DNA of 14,274 nucleotides from Rodentolepis nana (taxonomy: Eukaryota > Platyhelminthes > Cestoda > Cyclophyllidea > Hymenolepididae): positions 20,153 through 34,426 of the forward strand of contig UZAE01012659.1 in NCBI GenBank assembly GCA_900617975.1. Reading direction: 5' to 3'. Of the stretch, positions 1 through 7,935 are shown in pieces. Position numbers and translations under genes: made by a program. The notes under the pieces are model-generated. The model worked only from the letters and a program-made list of their open reading frames with translations. It made no database searches and was not told the origin of the DNA. The first letter of the stretch is position 1. Each line of letters starts with the position of its first letter.

Positions 1-1509
1 CCAATTTTACCCGCTTAAGGATACTAAAATAAGAATATTAAGTTTTATTGCGAAATTACAACAAGTACATCATTCCCAACAAATCTATTTTCAAATAGAG
101 CAGATTAACTCACATATCAGATCAGGTGCACATATACCACCGTACAAAACTATTTCCATGCGTAATAAATAATTTGAATTCAAAGGAAATGATAAACGCT
201 GATAAAGTAAGAAGAATGGATAAATCTATTTTGAAGGAAAGATATATTTTGGATCAATGCCAAATATACTATTTTAGTTTGACTAACTTTTCACGAGGTA
301 CTAATGCTATACTTGGATTTTTTACGGTTGTATTTTTAACTTTGTCTACAGCTATGTATTCGAATCCATTAATTCAGATCAATATCAAGATATGCAGTAC
401 ACTATTATCAAGAGACCAAATTGTATAAATTCTAATACTTTGTTTTGGTTTCTTTAGGGCACGTTTAATCAAATGCAATTCTTTCGTGTTTGGGATTTTC
501 AGAATTAAGTAGTTCCGAATAAATTCAATTTTCAAAAAATACTTATTTAAATATGCCGGATCGAAACTCAAAGTGGTAAAAGAATTCCAGTACATTTGCA
601 TAAAATATTATTTCCTACCTACTAATGGCTCCTAAGAGAAAATATTTATGGTATCGTTTATAAAATATAAAAGACCAAGTTAAAACATTATGTTGGTCAA
701 TTATAATATCGATTTCGATAGAAGGTGATCAAATAATATAAAAAATTGACTCAAATTTGACAGTAAAACAATTCCGCTTTCACATAACTTGCCGTTCTAT
801 CTATTGAAAGTTTAATTTCAACAGAACTGTTTCCATTTGAAAACGGTAAATGAAAACCTGTTGACCGTATTTGGCGACGACATCAATTTTATATAGACAT
901 TAATCTATATAACGATTGGTAGTGGGGTAATTAAATGACAACCAGAAAATATTTACCAGATTATTGAAACCAAGGGTTCTCGAACACTGTAAATTTCACC
1001 AATTAGCTTTCCTTTTTTAACACACTTATATAAAGAAAGCCAAAACTATTTGGTGAGAATGCATCAACAATTGTATTGTCCTTGTATTACCTTTCCCAAT
1101 CAATTAGAATTCCTACAATTTGATTAAAAACAGTTTGTGTTACCGACTAATGTATGTGATACATAAATATTTGGTGTATGAATTCTAAGCAAATTGGCAT
1201 CAATATTAATGAAGTAATTAGGCCAAAAATGGAATATGACACATTAAAAGTGGACTAAAGTTCCACGTTGAGCCTGACATGGATTGATGAACCGTGTTTT
1301 AAACATTTCAGTTACGATTTCTCGTTTATGCTCTGCATATCCACTTTACAATGGTATTTTAGAATATTTTGATATTGCTCTTGAAAACATTTCCAATAGC
1401 GAACAAATGACATTATATGGACTTTAATTCGTTTTCATTGAGAATTCTTCTTAATCAAGTATTCAAATAAGTTGACCCATATAAGTATCCATATATGTTA
1501 ACTACTAAC
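1..1509. other. AT-rich stretch without recognisable genes
   Basis: No convincing exon, RNA gene or element was found on either strand. The open frames at 126-428 (plus, GTG start) and 374-601 (minus) lack support from composition, splice signals or any family I know. A weak imperfect inverted repeat (caacag...ctgttg) lies near 820-865. Confidence 0.5.
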
Positions 1510-1719
1510 TAGAACATTCTTCAACGCAACACATGGATAAACTGGTAGGCCATTTAAAGAAAACAAAGATACTTAACCTTTCACTATTCATGTTCATTAA
1601 GAGTTTGTACTTATTCCTTCCGACATTACTTTGCCATTTAATAAATTGAAACAATGTCTAATAAAAGGAAATGAGTCAGTGATAAATAAGTTTGCCCATT
1701 CTTAAGTTACAACTATAAG
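1510..1719. repeat. Flank of the finger tail, repeated inverted at 10380-10550
   Basis: The reverse complement of this stretch aligns with the plus strand at about 10390-10540, for example around the shared words tttatcactga, ggaataagta and aaaggttaagtatct. It is the non-coding continuation of the duplicated tail block and shows no gene of its own. Confidence 0.65.
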
Positions 1720-2104
1720 AACTGAAATATGAAATCTCTATTTGTCCATACAAATGCCGTTTTTGAAAGATATTGCTTCTGAAATTTTCGTTTATGAATG
1801 CCATTTCTCCTGAATGAAGCGTCACGGTTCATAAACATCAAAACTCTAATGATTTTCACTATTGTGCGTCTCTTCGTGGAAAACCCAGTCAAGCATATTT
1901 GAAAAGCACATTCCACATATATTGCATTTGAATGATTCATCTCGATTATGGCAAGGCATTCGACCCCTCAAGTGGGCATGCTGTAAAAACGCATTTTGCA
2001 TACGTTGCCTCTGCATGGTCTTCTACCTGTATGCACAAGGGCGTTTTCATTCAAAGTTGGTTTAACTAAAAAACCTTTATTACTTTCACAACATGTGTAT
2101 GATT
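1720..2104 (-). pseudogene. Decayed fingers 5 to 9 downstream of the zinc-finger stop
   Basis: Directly after the living gene's stop, the minus strand still spells finger modules. Finger 5 (2099-2031) is exactly 23 codons but has its second Cys as Ser and its first His as Asn. Finger 6 (2015-1948) is one base short and has lost a Cys and a His. Finger 7 (1932-1864, starting FKCNICGMCF) keeps all four ligands. The linkers between 5-6 and 6-7 are exactly 15 bases. The linker between finger 4 and finger 5 is 14 bases instead of 15, a one-base deletion that sits with the TAA stop. Beyond finger 7 are traces such as HSGEMAF, with stops and deletions. These were once translated fingers of the same gene and are now untranslated. 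Confidence 0.85.
2076..2081 (-). terminator. Putative polyadenylation signal AATAAA
   Basis: On the minus strand AATAAA begins 24 bases after the stop codon of the zinc-finger gene. It lies inside the decayed fifth finger, where it spans the Asn-Lys codons after the lost second cysteine. It is well placed to end the transcript. The hexamer is common in AT-rich DNA, so use is inferred. Confidence 0.4.
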
Positions 2105-2556
2105 TTAACCCTTATGGGTACGCACATGTGCAGTCAAATGATCTTTGCGTTTAAAAGCTTTTTTGCATACTTCACATTTGTAAGGCCTTTCTTCACTATG
2201 GGAAAGCATGTGCCTAGATAAATCTTTTTGACGTTTAAGTGTTGCTTCACAATTTCTGCATTTGTACGGTCTTTCATCAACGTGGACCTGTTTGTGGGAA
2301 CTCAGTTCAGGTTTTGTATAAAATTGATTTCCACAAGTTTCACATTCGAATAGTTTCTTGTCACTATGTCTGAGTTTGTGAAGGTCTAAAGAGCATTGAC
2401 GGCTATAGGTTTTATTGCATACATCACAAGTGAAGCGTTTTTCTTTACTTGTGGTTCCTTTACTCATTTTAGCGATGCTCTCACCAACTTCATCCAGAAG
2501 ACCATGTTTAGTTGGACGGCTATTGCCCACAATAGAATTGTACTTGTTCAAGAGAG
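2105..2556 (-). other. Zinc-finger gene, exon 5 (four C2H2 fingers, stop)
   Basis: The acceptor is a strong ttcttatttttag at 2558-2557; the exon then reads CT CTC TTG AAC, so the codon at 2551 is an internal Leu, not a start. A 35-residue lead-in (including GESIAKMSKG) is followed by four C2H2 fingers with perfect C-x2-C-x12-H-x3-H spacing. TAA at 2107-2105 follows His-Lys-Gly, that is, within what should be an inter-finger linker. Confidence 0.92.
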
Positions 2557-4193
2557 CTAAAAATAAGAAGAATATGTGTATAACAGACTCTTTTAACGTT
2601 GGTAGTTGGTAGTTATATTACTTAAAGCAATATATTTGAGTTTGAATATTAAATCAGAGGGGAATCATGTTTGTATCAGATACCTTTCAGGGTAACAAAT
2701 TCTACTTTTAAAAGCTTAATAACTATTGAAGCGGAACAACTTCATCCAAGACACACGAACGCCAATGAGGTAATTACCGGATTATGATGAAAGTTGATAA
2801 TATAATTTGAATATTGATCGAGATATGACTCAGCAAACCCATCAAAGAACCATGCATATGGACGCGTTTTATTGAAAACATTAAAGCACAAATATATACG
2901 AAACTAAGTACAGCAACCAGTTCAAATATGACTCTTTGCAACCCAAGGTACATTTATTTGAATTCTCGTCAAGCAAATTTCCATGAATAATTGGCTGATC
3001 CTTTCTAACTGTCGTTTAATATCGAGTTTCAATAGGTAAATATATGCTTTAACTTATGCCAAGCTAACAAATTAACCATTCTTAAAATGACCTAAAATAT
3101 TCAGACTTGCATCTGCAATTCTGAAATAAATGTTTCCCAAAATTAGATAAGGAAATAATTTTAACTATAGGGGTTTAAGAGATGGATCTGATAAATAAGG
3201 TTTCAACAAAATTGCATTTGAATCAAGTAATGGAAACGAAAGGTTTGCAAACTAGCGTACCTAATAAAGTTGTCGAATTCATTTTCTCTTCATGAACTGC
3301 CTGGAAGTCGATTCCAATCTCATTTCTGACTTCGGGTCTAAAATTACAGCTATGGTAATTAAAACAATCGACTGGAGTGTTGGCCAAGAGAGAATCGTCG
3401 ATTTGACAGTGAGTGAGTGTCTGAGGTCACCAGTTAGAGACAACACCGCGATCTCCATTAAATTGTAGGAAAATCGTGTGGATGCATATAGCTTACAATC
3501 TGTGAATTAATGCAAAGCACTCGAATTTAGCTTATTACAAATAAACATGCTATCATCTCATAAATGCAAATGTCTGCCAAAATTGCGCAGCAGATAATCA
3601 ATAGCCACATTATTCACATTCTTTTTGAACTTCACATCAATTAAGCAGATTAAATATATTCATATTTTCAAACAAGTGACATATCGATGATGTGTTAAAT
3701 TTGTGCTCACACTTGGAGGTAAACCTTACGCATTATTTTGAGGGATGTTAGAGGTGTTGTCATTTGGTGTCGCGGAGATCTGATGTGGCATCTCAGGCAA
3801 AGTCGAGACATTACTCTCTAATTCTTGTTTAATATCATCTAAATAGTGACCATAATTTGTTTTAGAGATTAAGCCAACAATATTGCTCAGATTTGAACAA
3901 ATTATTTTCGAAGAGAATTTAATCCAACAAACACGAAAATGCACTACCGAACATCACTTTCATTTGCTGGTGCCCGTCTTCTAAATCCGAGTGGTACATA
4001 TCGCAGTAATCTATAATTGTGTATAAGAAATGAAAATCGATTTTGAAATTGGGTAAGAGAATAATAAATACGGCTTGCCTGGTAAAAATTTTGAAACGAA
4101 TTCATTTAATGAATTATTGGATGTCTTTGAATTTGAAGAAGAGGATTCCGATTTCGTCTCCAATCCGTCATTTGAGTTATTCCCTTTTGGCAT
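2105..4193 (-). CDS. C2H2 zinc-finger protein, 271 aa, five exons
   Basis: The exons are 4193-4079, 4010-3948, 3838-3730, 3337-3261 and 2556-2105; introns are 68, 109, 392 and 704 bases. Junction phases are 1, 1, 2, 1 and each pair of exon ends agrees, giving an open frame of 816 bases including TAA. The ATG at 4193 has A at -3, and an in-frame TAA lies nine bases upstream. Residues about 5-31 are rich in Ser and Asn; 39-160 are polar and acidic with no domain I recognise. Four C2H2 fingers follow at 163-185, 191-213, 219-241 and 247-269, with all 16 ligands present (for example C165, C168, H181, H185). Linkers 2-3 and 3-4 resemble TGEKP. Such arrays normally bind DNA in the nucleus. Finger 4 carries R, D and H at helix positions -1, 2 and 3, the pattern known to read GG. 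The frame ends two residues after finger 4, inside the linker. The target is unknown. The finger exon is very secure, exons 1-4 good. Confidence 0.8.
2557..3260 (-). other. Intron 4 of the zinc-finger gene (704 nt)
   Basis: This is a GT-AG intron with no internal gene that I can see. The first 30 or so bases after the donor (tagtttgcaaacct) match the corresponding intron in pseudogene B, which is only 52 bases long. Confidence 0.65.
3261..3337 (-). other. Zinc-finger gene, exon 4 (77 nt)
   Basis: The acceptor is gtaattttag at 3339-3338 and the donor TTAG|GTACGC at 3261/3260. Phase 2 in, phase 1 out, matching both neighbours. It encodes 25 whole residues (starting PEVRNEIGIDF). Independent support: pseudogene B carries the same exon at 12811-12893, aligned codon for codon with equivalent splice sites. 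Confidence 0.8.
3338..3729 (-). other. Intron 3 of the zinc-finger gene, with conserved segment
   Basis: A GT-AG intron. The part from about 3600 to 3338 (minus-strand order) is recognisably similar to 12545-12810 on the plus strand, and its upstream part also to 6010-5866 in pseudogene A. It is locally GC-rich around 3400-3460. This similarity anchors the family relationships outside the exons. Confidence 0.6.
3730..3838 (-). other. Zinc-finger gene, exon 3 (109 nt)
   Basis: The acceptor is cactatttag at 3840-3839 and the donor is a good AATGC|GTAAGG at 3730/3729. Phase 1 in, phase 2 out. It encodes an acidic, Pro/Asn-rich stretch that starts DDIKQELESN. The frame stays open upstream of the acceptor to 3944, so a longer exon cannot be excluded. 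Confidence 0.7.
3948..4010 (-). other. Zinc-finger gene, exon 2 (63 nt)
   Basis: The acceptor is cacaattatag at 4012-4011 and the donor TTCG|GTAGTG at 3948/3947. The exon is phase 1 in and phase 1 out, so skipping it would keep the frame. It encodes about 20 residues including HSDLEDGHQQMK and is clearly more GC-rich than the flanking introns. An alternative acceptor 30 bases further in (after ggatttag) would also be in phase. Confidence 0.6.
4079..4193 (-). other. Zinc-finger gene, exon 1 (coding part)
   Basis: This exon codes for residues 1-38 plus one base of residue 39. It begins MPKGNNSND and is Ser/Asn-rich. The donor appears to be GC rather than GT (CCAG|GCAAGC at 4079/4078), because no GT in this reading frame gives the phase 1 needed by the next exon. 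A plausible acceptor lies upstream at 4222-4221 (ttcataacag), so a 5' untranslated exon may be joined at 4220. Confidence 0.65.
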
Positions 4194-4472
4194 TTTTTGT
4201 TAACAAAACTTTGAATAAGCCTGTTATGAAGTAAAGTGTAATATCAGTATGTCAAATTCGGTGAATAAATGAAGGTATTGACAAATTGAATGATCAGCCT
4301 TCATCCCGATAATTATTCATTAGATCAAAATTCTTGTATTCATTTTTCAAAACATTATTCGATATTCTTAATTTGTTTCATTATAAATTACGCTTTAACT
4401 CTAAATATAGTCTCTATTTAGATTTAAATCAAGTTTAACTTGAAATTAAACTGGACGATTAAATTGACTTAC

Positions 4473-4573
4473 GCTTGCTAGAATACTTCGATTTTGACTC
4501 TCAATCTTGGTGAGACTATGACAATATTTGCGGCAATCTCTTGGGAATCATTGAAGACAATGTTTAATTCACC
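4473..4573 (-). other. Last exon of the unrecognised gene (101 nt, stop at 4480-4478)
   Basis: The acceptor is tttttgcaaacag. Only phase 0 is open, as the previous exon requires: 31 codons (starting GELNIVFNDS) then TAG, then CAAGC|GTAAGT. A strong donor this close after a stop suggests a spliced 3' or 5' untranslated region, or a stop acquired in a formerly longer frame. Confidence 0.5.
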
Positions 4574-6440
4574 CTGTTTGCAAAAACAAATTAGCATATT
4601 GCTGGCATGATAAGAACCAACATTTTATTTCTATGGCATTCATTCTAGCAAGCACAAATCGTTCCGTGTGGTCCATTTCCTCATTTTGTCTTGATTCGGC
4701 TTGTTATACTTCTATTTACGAAAGGCCATTTATACCTTTTTTTCAAATTTTAATGTGTTCAGCAGTTATGGGAACGAATTGACAGTCTTAAATTTTGAAT
4801 AAGTCAAGAGCACTGACTATGGATACCAAATATATTTTAGGAGAATGCTATAATTTAATATGCCTGAGACAATGTCTCTTTTCTGAGCCTTTAATGCCAA
4901 ATTTTTACGAATTAATCTTTTTGTCTTTTAATAGTAAATTACCGAATTTTATATGAGTTTCATAGGTTGTTTTATTCTCATTAAAATTGATCAAATTTTA
5001 AGCGTCTGAGTAAAACTTAAACAGTTTACCAACTATTGAATAATTAAATATTTTTACACACAATTAGCTGCTATTTGGTGTTAATATTTAAAGCACCATT
5101 ATAGGTGATTATGTAATTTTAGGAAGGGGTGTAATTTCCAGCATAATCTCATATAAAATGAATCGATCTTGACTTATGGAAGACTGGAATTATAATTCAA
5201 ATTCAAGCTTTTCTCTGACATTACATACTCATAACTACAGTCTCATATATCAAGATATTAATTTGAATCTTTGTTAACTGTACTTACATTTGGAGCATAA
5301 CTAAATAGAATAGAAGCATTTGCTATATTTCCAAACAATAAACAAATAATTTTCGCTGATAGATCGGTCGCATTTTGTTTAATTGTGTGAGTGGACATGT
5401 GTCCTTTGCTTAGGCCTGATAAATTCCGTTCAATACGTGCAATATCTACATTAGTTACAAATTTTTATTAGTATAAGACTGACCAGATTAATGGTAAAAA
5501 AATTTTGCGATGATCAAGAATATTCAAAAAAACTACATATGACACGATTAGAAAATATTTTTTTACTACCATTATTTATTAAGTCACGAACGTCCGAGTC
5601 ATTTCATCAAAATTTAATGGTGAAAAACAAGGGTTATTAAAAAATGTTACGTGTTCACATTATTATGGAAAAAAATTTTGTCCTGTTTTCTAGCTTCATA
5701 AAAAAGTCTTTAGCACTCCAGGATTGGGTGGTGCAGTCACCGTACAAACGTTACCCACAAGTATCACAGTTGAATCGTTTTTCGCCAGTCTATGTTTGTG
5801 CATTGTCAATTGCCATTAATTCAAAAGAGTCATTTTGTATTCATCACTAGTAAAGCGATTTTGCATGCAATGAAATGACATGTAATCCGCGAATTAATGC
5901 TGACACCAGAATTTTGCTTATTAAAGCAAACAAGCAATCATCCTGAGGCAACGAATCCATTTGAAAAACGCGGCATACAATTTCGTCAAATATTTTGTCT
6001 CGAGTTTGTTGCTTTTGTCGCTTATGGGAAACCACGCTCTAAAAAACGAATAAAAATGCCTATACTGTCATTAAAAATGATTTTTTTCTTCTTCAATAAC
6101 TTTATCATCAAAATGCTAATTCATAAATTCTAATTTTTTCTGCTTATTGATTCTGCATCGCACACACTTTACTATTTCTTTGAGTTTTAATGAATTAAAA
6201 ATCTTTTAAACTTTGAAGTTTTATTGTTGAAATGAATATTATACTGCAGCAAAATTAATTTCGCTGAAATCATAAACAAGTTACTAAGGAAAAATTGTAA
6301 TCAAGGCGTTTTGATTATAACAAAGCACAAAATAATAAAAGAAAGAATTTCTGGCTCAAATGAAAATGCTCTGCGATGATCAAGTTGATACTTACTTTTG
6401 CTCTCGATTACATCACGTAAATCGCCTAAGTTTAGATGTC
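4478..6440 (-). CDS. Unrecognised multi-exon gene or gene remnant upstream of the zinc-finger gene
   Basis: Three minus-strand exons have strong splice sites and matching phases: 6440-6396 (45 nt), 5445-5288 (158 nt) and 4573-4473 (101 nt, with in-frame TAG at 4480-4478). Joined, they read about 98 residues beginning HLNLGDLRDVIESK and ending LRVKIEVF, then stop. The middle exon encodes a helical-looking sequence with a hydrophobic part (KIICLLFGNI). I do not recognise the family. The 5' end is not secure: a possible first exon (7091-6907) and second exon (6827-6764) lie upstream but contain stops. Only five bases separate the TAG from a strong GTAAGT donor at 4472, and an acceptor at 4222-4221 precedes the zinc-finger ATG, so these exons may belong to the same transcript or to an older, longer form of that gene. 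Pseudogene A lies inside its long intron. It may be a real gene, a 5' leader with its own reading frame, or a pseudogene. Confidence 0.45.
4574..5287 (-). other. Putative 714-nt intron of the unrecognised gene
   Basis: It is bounded by a strong GTAAGT donor at 5287 and a good acceptor (tttttgcaaacag) at 4575-4574 on the minus strand. No other feature was seen. Confidence 0.45.
5288..5445 (-). other. Exon of the unrecognised gene (158 nt)
   Basis: The acceptor is aactaatgtag and the donor CCAAAT|GTAAGTACA. It is phase 1 in, phase 0 out, with 52 whole codons and no stop, beginning IARIERNLSG. It is more GC-rich than its flanks. This is the best-supported exon of the set. Confidence 0.6.
5446..5699. 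other. Intronic AT-rich stretch
   Basis: It lies between pseudogene A and the 158-nt exon. Apart from the short word gcgatgatcaag, which recurs at 6373-6384, I see nothing in it. Confidence 0.4.
5700..6010 (-). pseudogene. Zinc-finger pseudogene A
   Basis: On the minus strand the part 5855-5735 shows finger debris. One module (FTSDEYKMTLLN, stop, WQLTMH) has both Cys lost; next, in a shifted frame, come TGEKRFNCDTCG and a stop. The part 6000-5866 matches intron 3 of the living gene and 12545-12665 of pseudogene B. Relative to pseudogene B about 1.3 kb is missing between these two parts. The open frame 6035-5847 within it is not a gene. Confidence 0.75.
6000..6330 (+). repeat. Diverged direct repeat, copy 1
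   Basis: It is similar to 7610-7935 in the same orientation, with shared words such as cttatggg, atgcctatactgtcatt, caaaatg.taatt.c.taaatt and ggcgttttgat. It is non-coding and abuts pseudogene A. Confidence 0.7.
6396..6440 (-). other. Exon of the unrecognised gene (45 nt)
   Basis: The acceptor is tgtttttccttaaaag and the donor AAAA|GTAAGTATC, both strong. Two leading bases plus 14 codons plus one base: phase 1 in, phase 1 out. Confidence 0.5.
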
Positions 6441-6763
6441 CTTTTAAGGAAAAACAAATAAATTAGACAAGTTTGAAATAAATTAGTTGGAATGTGAAGC
6501 CGTAACAAAGTAAATAATTCAAATTTTAATTTGCAAAACAATTACATTTCTGAAAATGTTGTCTAGTAGTTCAATTCAAATTAAATAATCGATTGTTAAT
6601 TTAACACTTATCTGTACATATTATCGGAAGTTAGGCAAGAGATAGTTGATCAAAATAACATATTTTTGTATTATATTTTTAAGAGAAATTTTAATCAATT
6701 GCTCAACTAAATATCATGGCATAACTTTTTAAAAAGAATTAATGCGTACATTTCGAATAAACT
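6441..6763. other. AT-rich stretch, nothing recognised
   Basis: It would be intron if the upstream candidate exons are real. No repeat or coding signal was seen. Confidence 0.4.
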
Positions 6764-7091
6764 TTATAACAGGAATTGACAGGCAGCCTTTATATTATCC
6801 GCCGTTGCTAGTAGCTGTTTAAATAATCTGTAAAACAGATATTATGCATGTGTTTTTTCTAGCTTGTGCATTATTTGCGGCTGTCTAATTCGCTTTGCAA
6901 ACTCACCTTTCAAAAAAAATTGTTTTGAAATAAATTTTTTTGATTTTGAAAATCCAATATCAAATCATGCATGATTGTGACGATAGATTTGGATAGAACA
7001 CCGATAGCTTAGTGTTTTTAGTTTGCATTTCCAAACCTCCTGTATCCGTTGTCCACCTTCGTTCCTCAATATATGAAGAATGCTCATCCAT
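6764..7091 (-). other. Candidate 5' exons of the unrecognised gene, with stop codons
   Basis: An ATG at 7091 opens a 43-codon frame (starting MDEHSSYIEERRW) that meets TGA at 6962-6960. The sequence continues to a strong donor (GAAAG|GTGAGT at 6907/6906) in phase 2. The next acceptor (atctgttttacag) starts an exon at 6827 in phase 2 that reads LFKQLLATADNIKAACQFLL and then TAA, without a good donor. Phases fit but two stops break the frame, so this is either a decayed 5' end or chance. Confidence 0.25.
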
Positions 7092-7097
7092 TAATTC

Positions 7098-7410
7098 CTA
7101 AGCTTTAGGTGAGCAATGGATCTCAATTTGTTCTTTTTAGCATTTCTAAGAAATAATCTGTTTAGTGGAAAACGTATAGGAATAAAATTATTGGATATTT
7201 GACAGAAAAAAACGCAGTCGCAATTCAAATTACGTCAGAGAAACAAAGAACATAAACAAGCTAAGGTGAATAAAAAATTGTGACTTGCTTGGCAATGTGG
7301 ACCCAATTGAGCAACCTGTTCAGTGGAAACCGTATATCAATAAAAATAGTGCGTATTTGACAGAACGGAACAAAATCACAATTTCAATTACGTCAGAGAT
7401 AATTCAAATG
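7098..7410 (+). repeat. Two-copy tandem repeat, unit about 160 bp
   Basis: About 7152-7250 aligns with 7311-7410 in the same orientation (shared words include agtggaaa.cgtat, tatttgacagaa, aattacgtcagaga). The offset is about 160 bases; similarity is weaker in the first part of the unit. It lies just 5' of the candidate ATG at 7091 on the minus strand. Confidence 0.75.
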
Positions 7411-7609
7411 CTACCAGAGAGCCAAGTTCACTAAAACAGATAAGTATAAAATAATCGATCTGCAAAGCACATTAAGAGGCAAAATATAAGTTCCGATTAC
7501 TATTTCAAGAGTCTGATACTTGTAGAATAACTGAAATATATTCCTATATTCACTAAAACAACATTCGAATACTATTGAGAGGACAAATGTAATACGGACT
7601 TACTACTGC

Positions 7610-7935
7610 TTGTTGATGCTTATGGGTTGCCTTGCTTTGAAAAAAGAACAAAATAGTAATGCCTATACTGTCATTTAAAAAATTATCTTTAATTCTTGTC
7701 GTCACTACGTATTTCAACAAAATGTTAATTCCTTAAATTCGTATTTCTCTCTCCCTGTCGATTCAACATCGCTCACCCTCCAGTATTTCATTTTGATTAC
7801 CGCAAACTCTATGGTGAAACATGCAAAATTCGGTGAATTCAAAATCGCTTATAACTTTAAAGTTTCATTGTTTAAACCAATCATTTAATTATTTACTTAT
7901 ATCAAATGGCAGGCGTTTTGATAGTTATCATTAGC
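7610..7935 (+). repeat. Diverged direct repeat, copy 2
   Basis: Second copy of the 6000-6330 sequence. Its right end coincides with the left end of the inverted-repeat element at 7935. Confidence 0.7.

Noticed and set aside
126..428. 100-codon plus-strand open frame with a hydrophobic segment
   Set aside because: It starts at GTG, has no convincing splice or start context, no recognisable family and the base composition of its surroundings.
1862..2065. Plus-strand open frames opposite the zinc-finger region (also 2415-2612)
   Set aside because: They are antisense to finger codons that are clearly read on the minus strand.
2549..2551. Start codon for the finger protein at 2551
   Set aside because: The codon is TTG, preceded five bases upstream by a strong splice acceptor; it is an internal Leu.
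3279..3458. 59-codon ATG-started frame in intron 3 running into exon 4
   Set aside because: It uses the wrong frame for exon 4, and the homologous stretch in pseudogene B does not conserve it, though the ATG itself is shared.
5847..6035. 62-codon minus-strand open frame
   Set aside because: It lies in pseudogene A, in sequence homologous to an intron of the living gene, and has no matching frame in pseudogene B.
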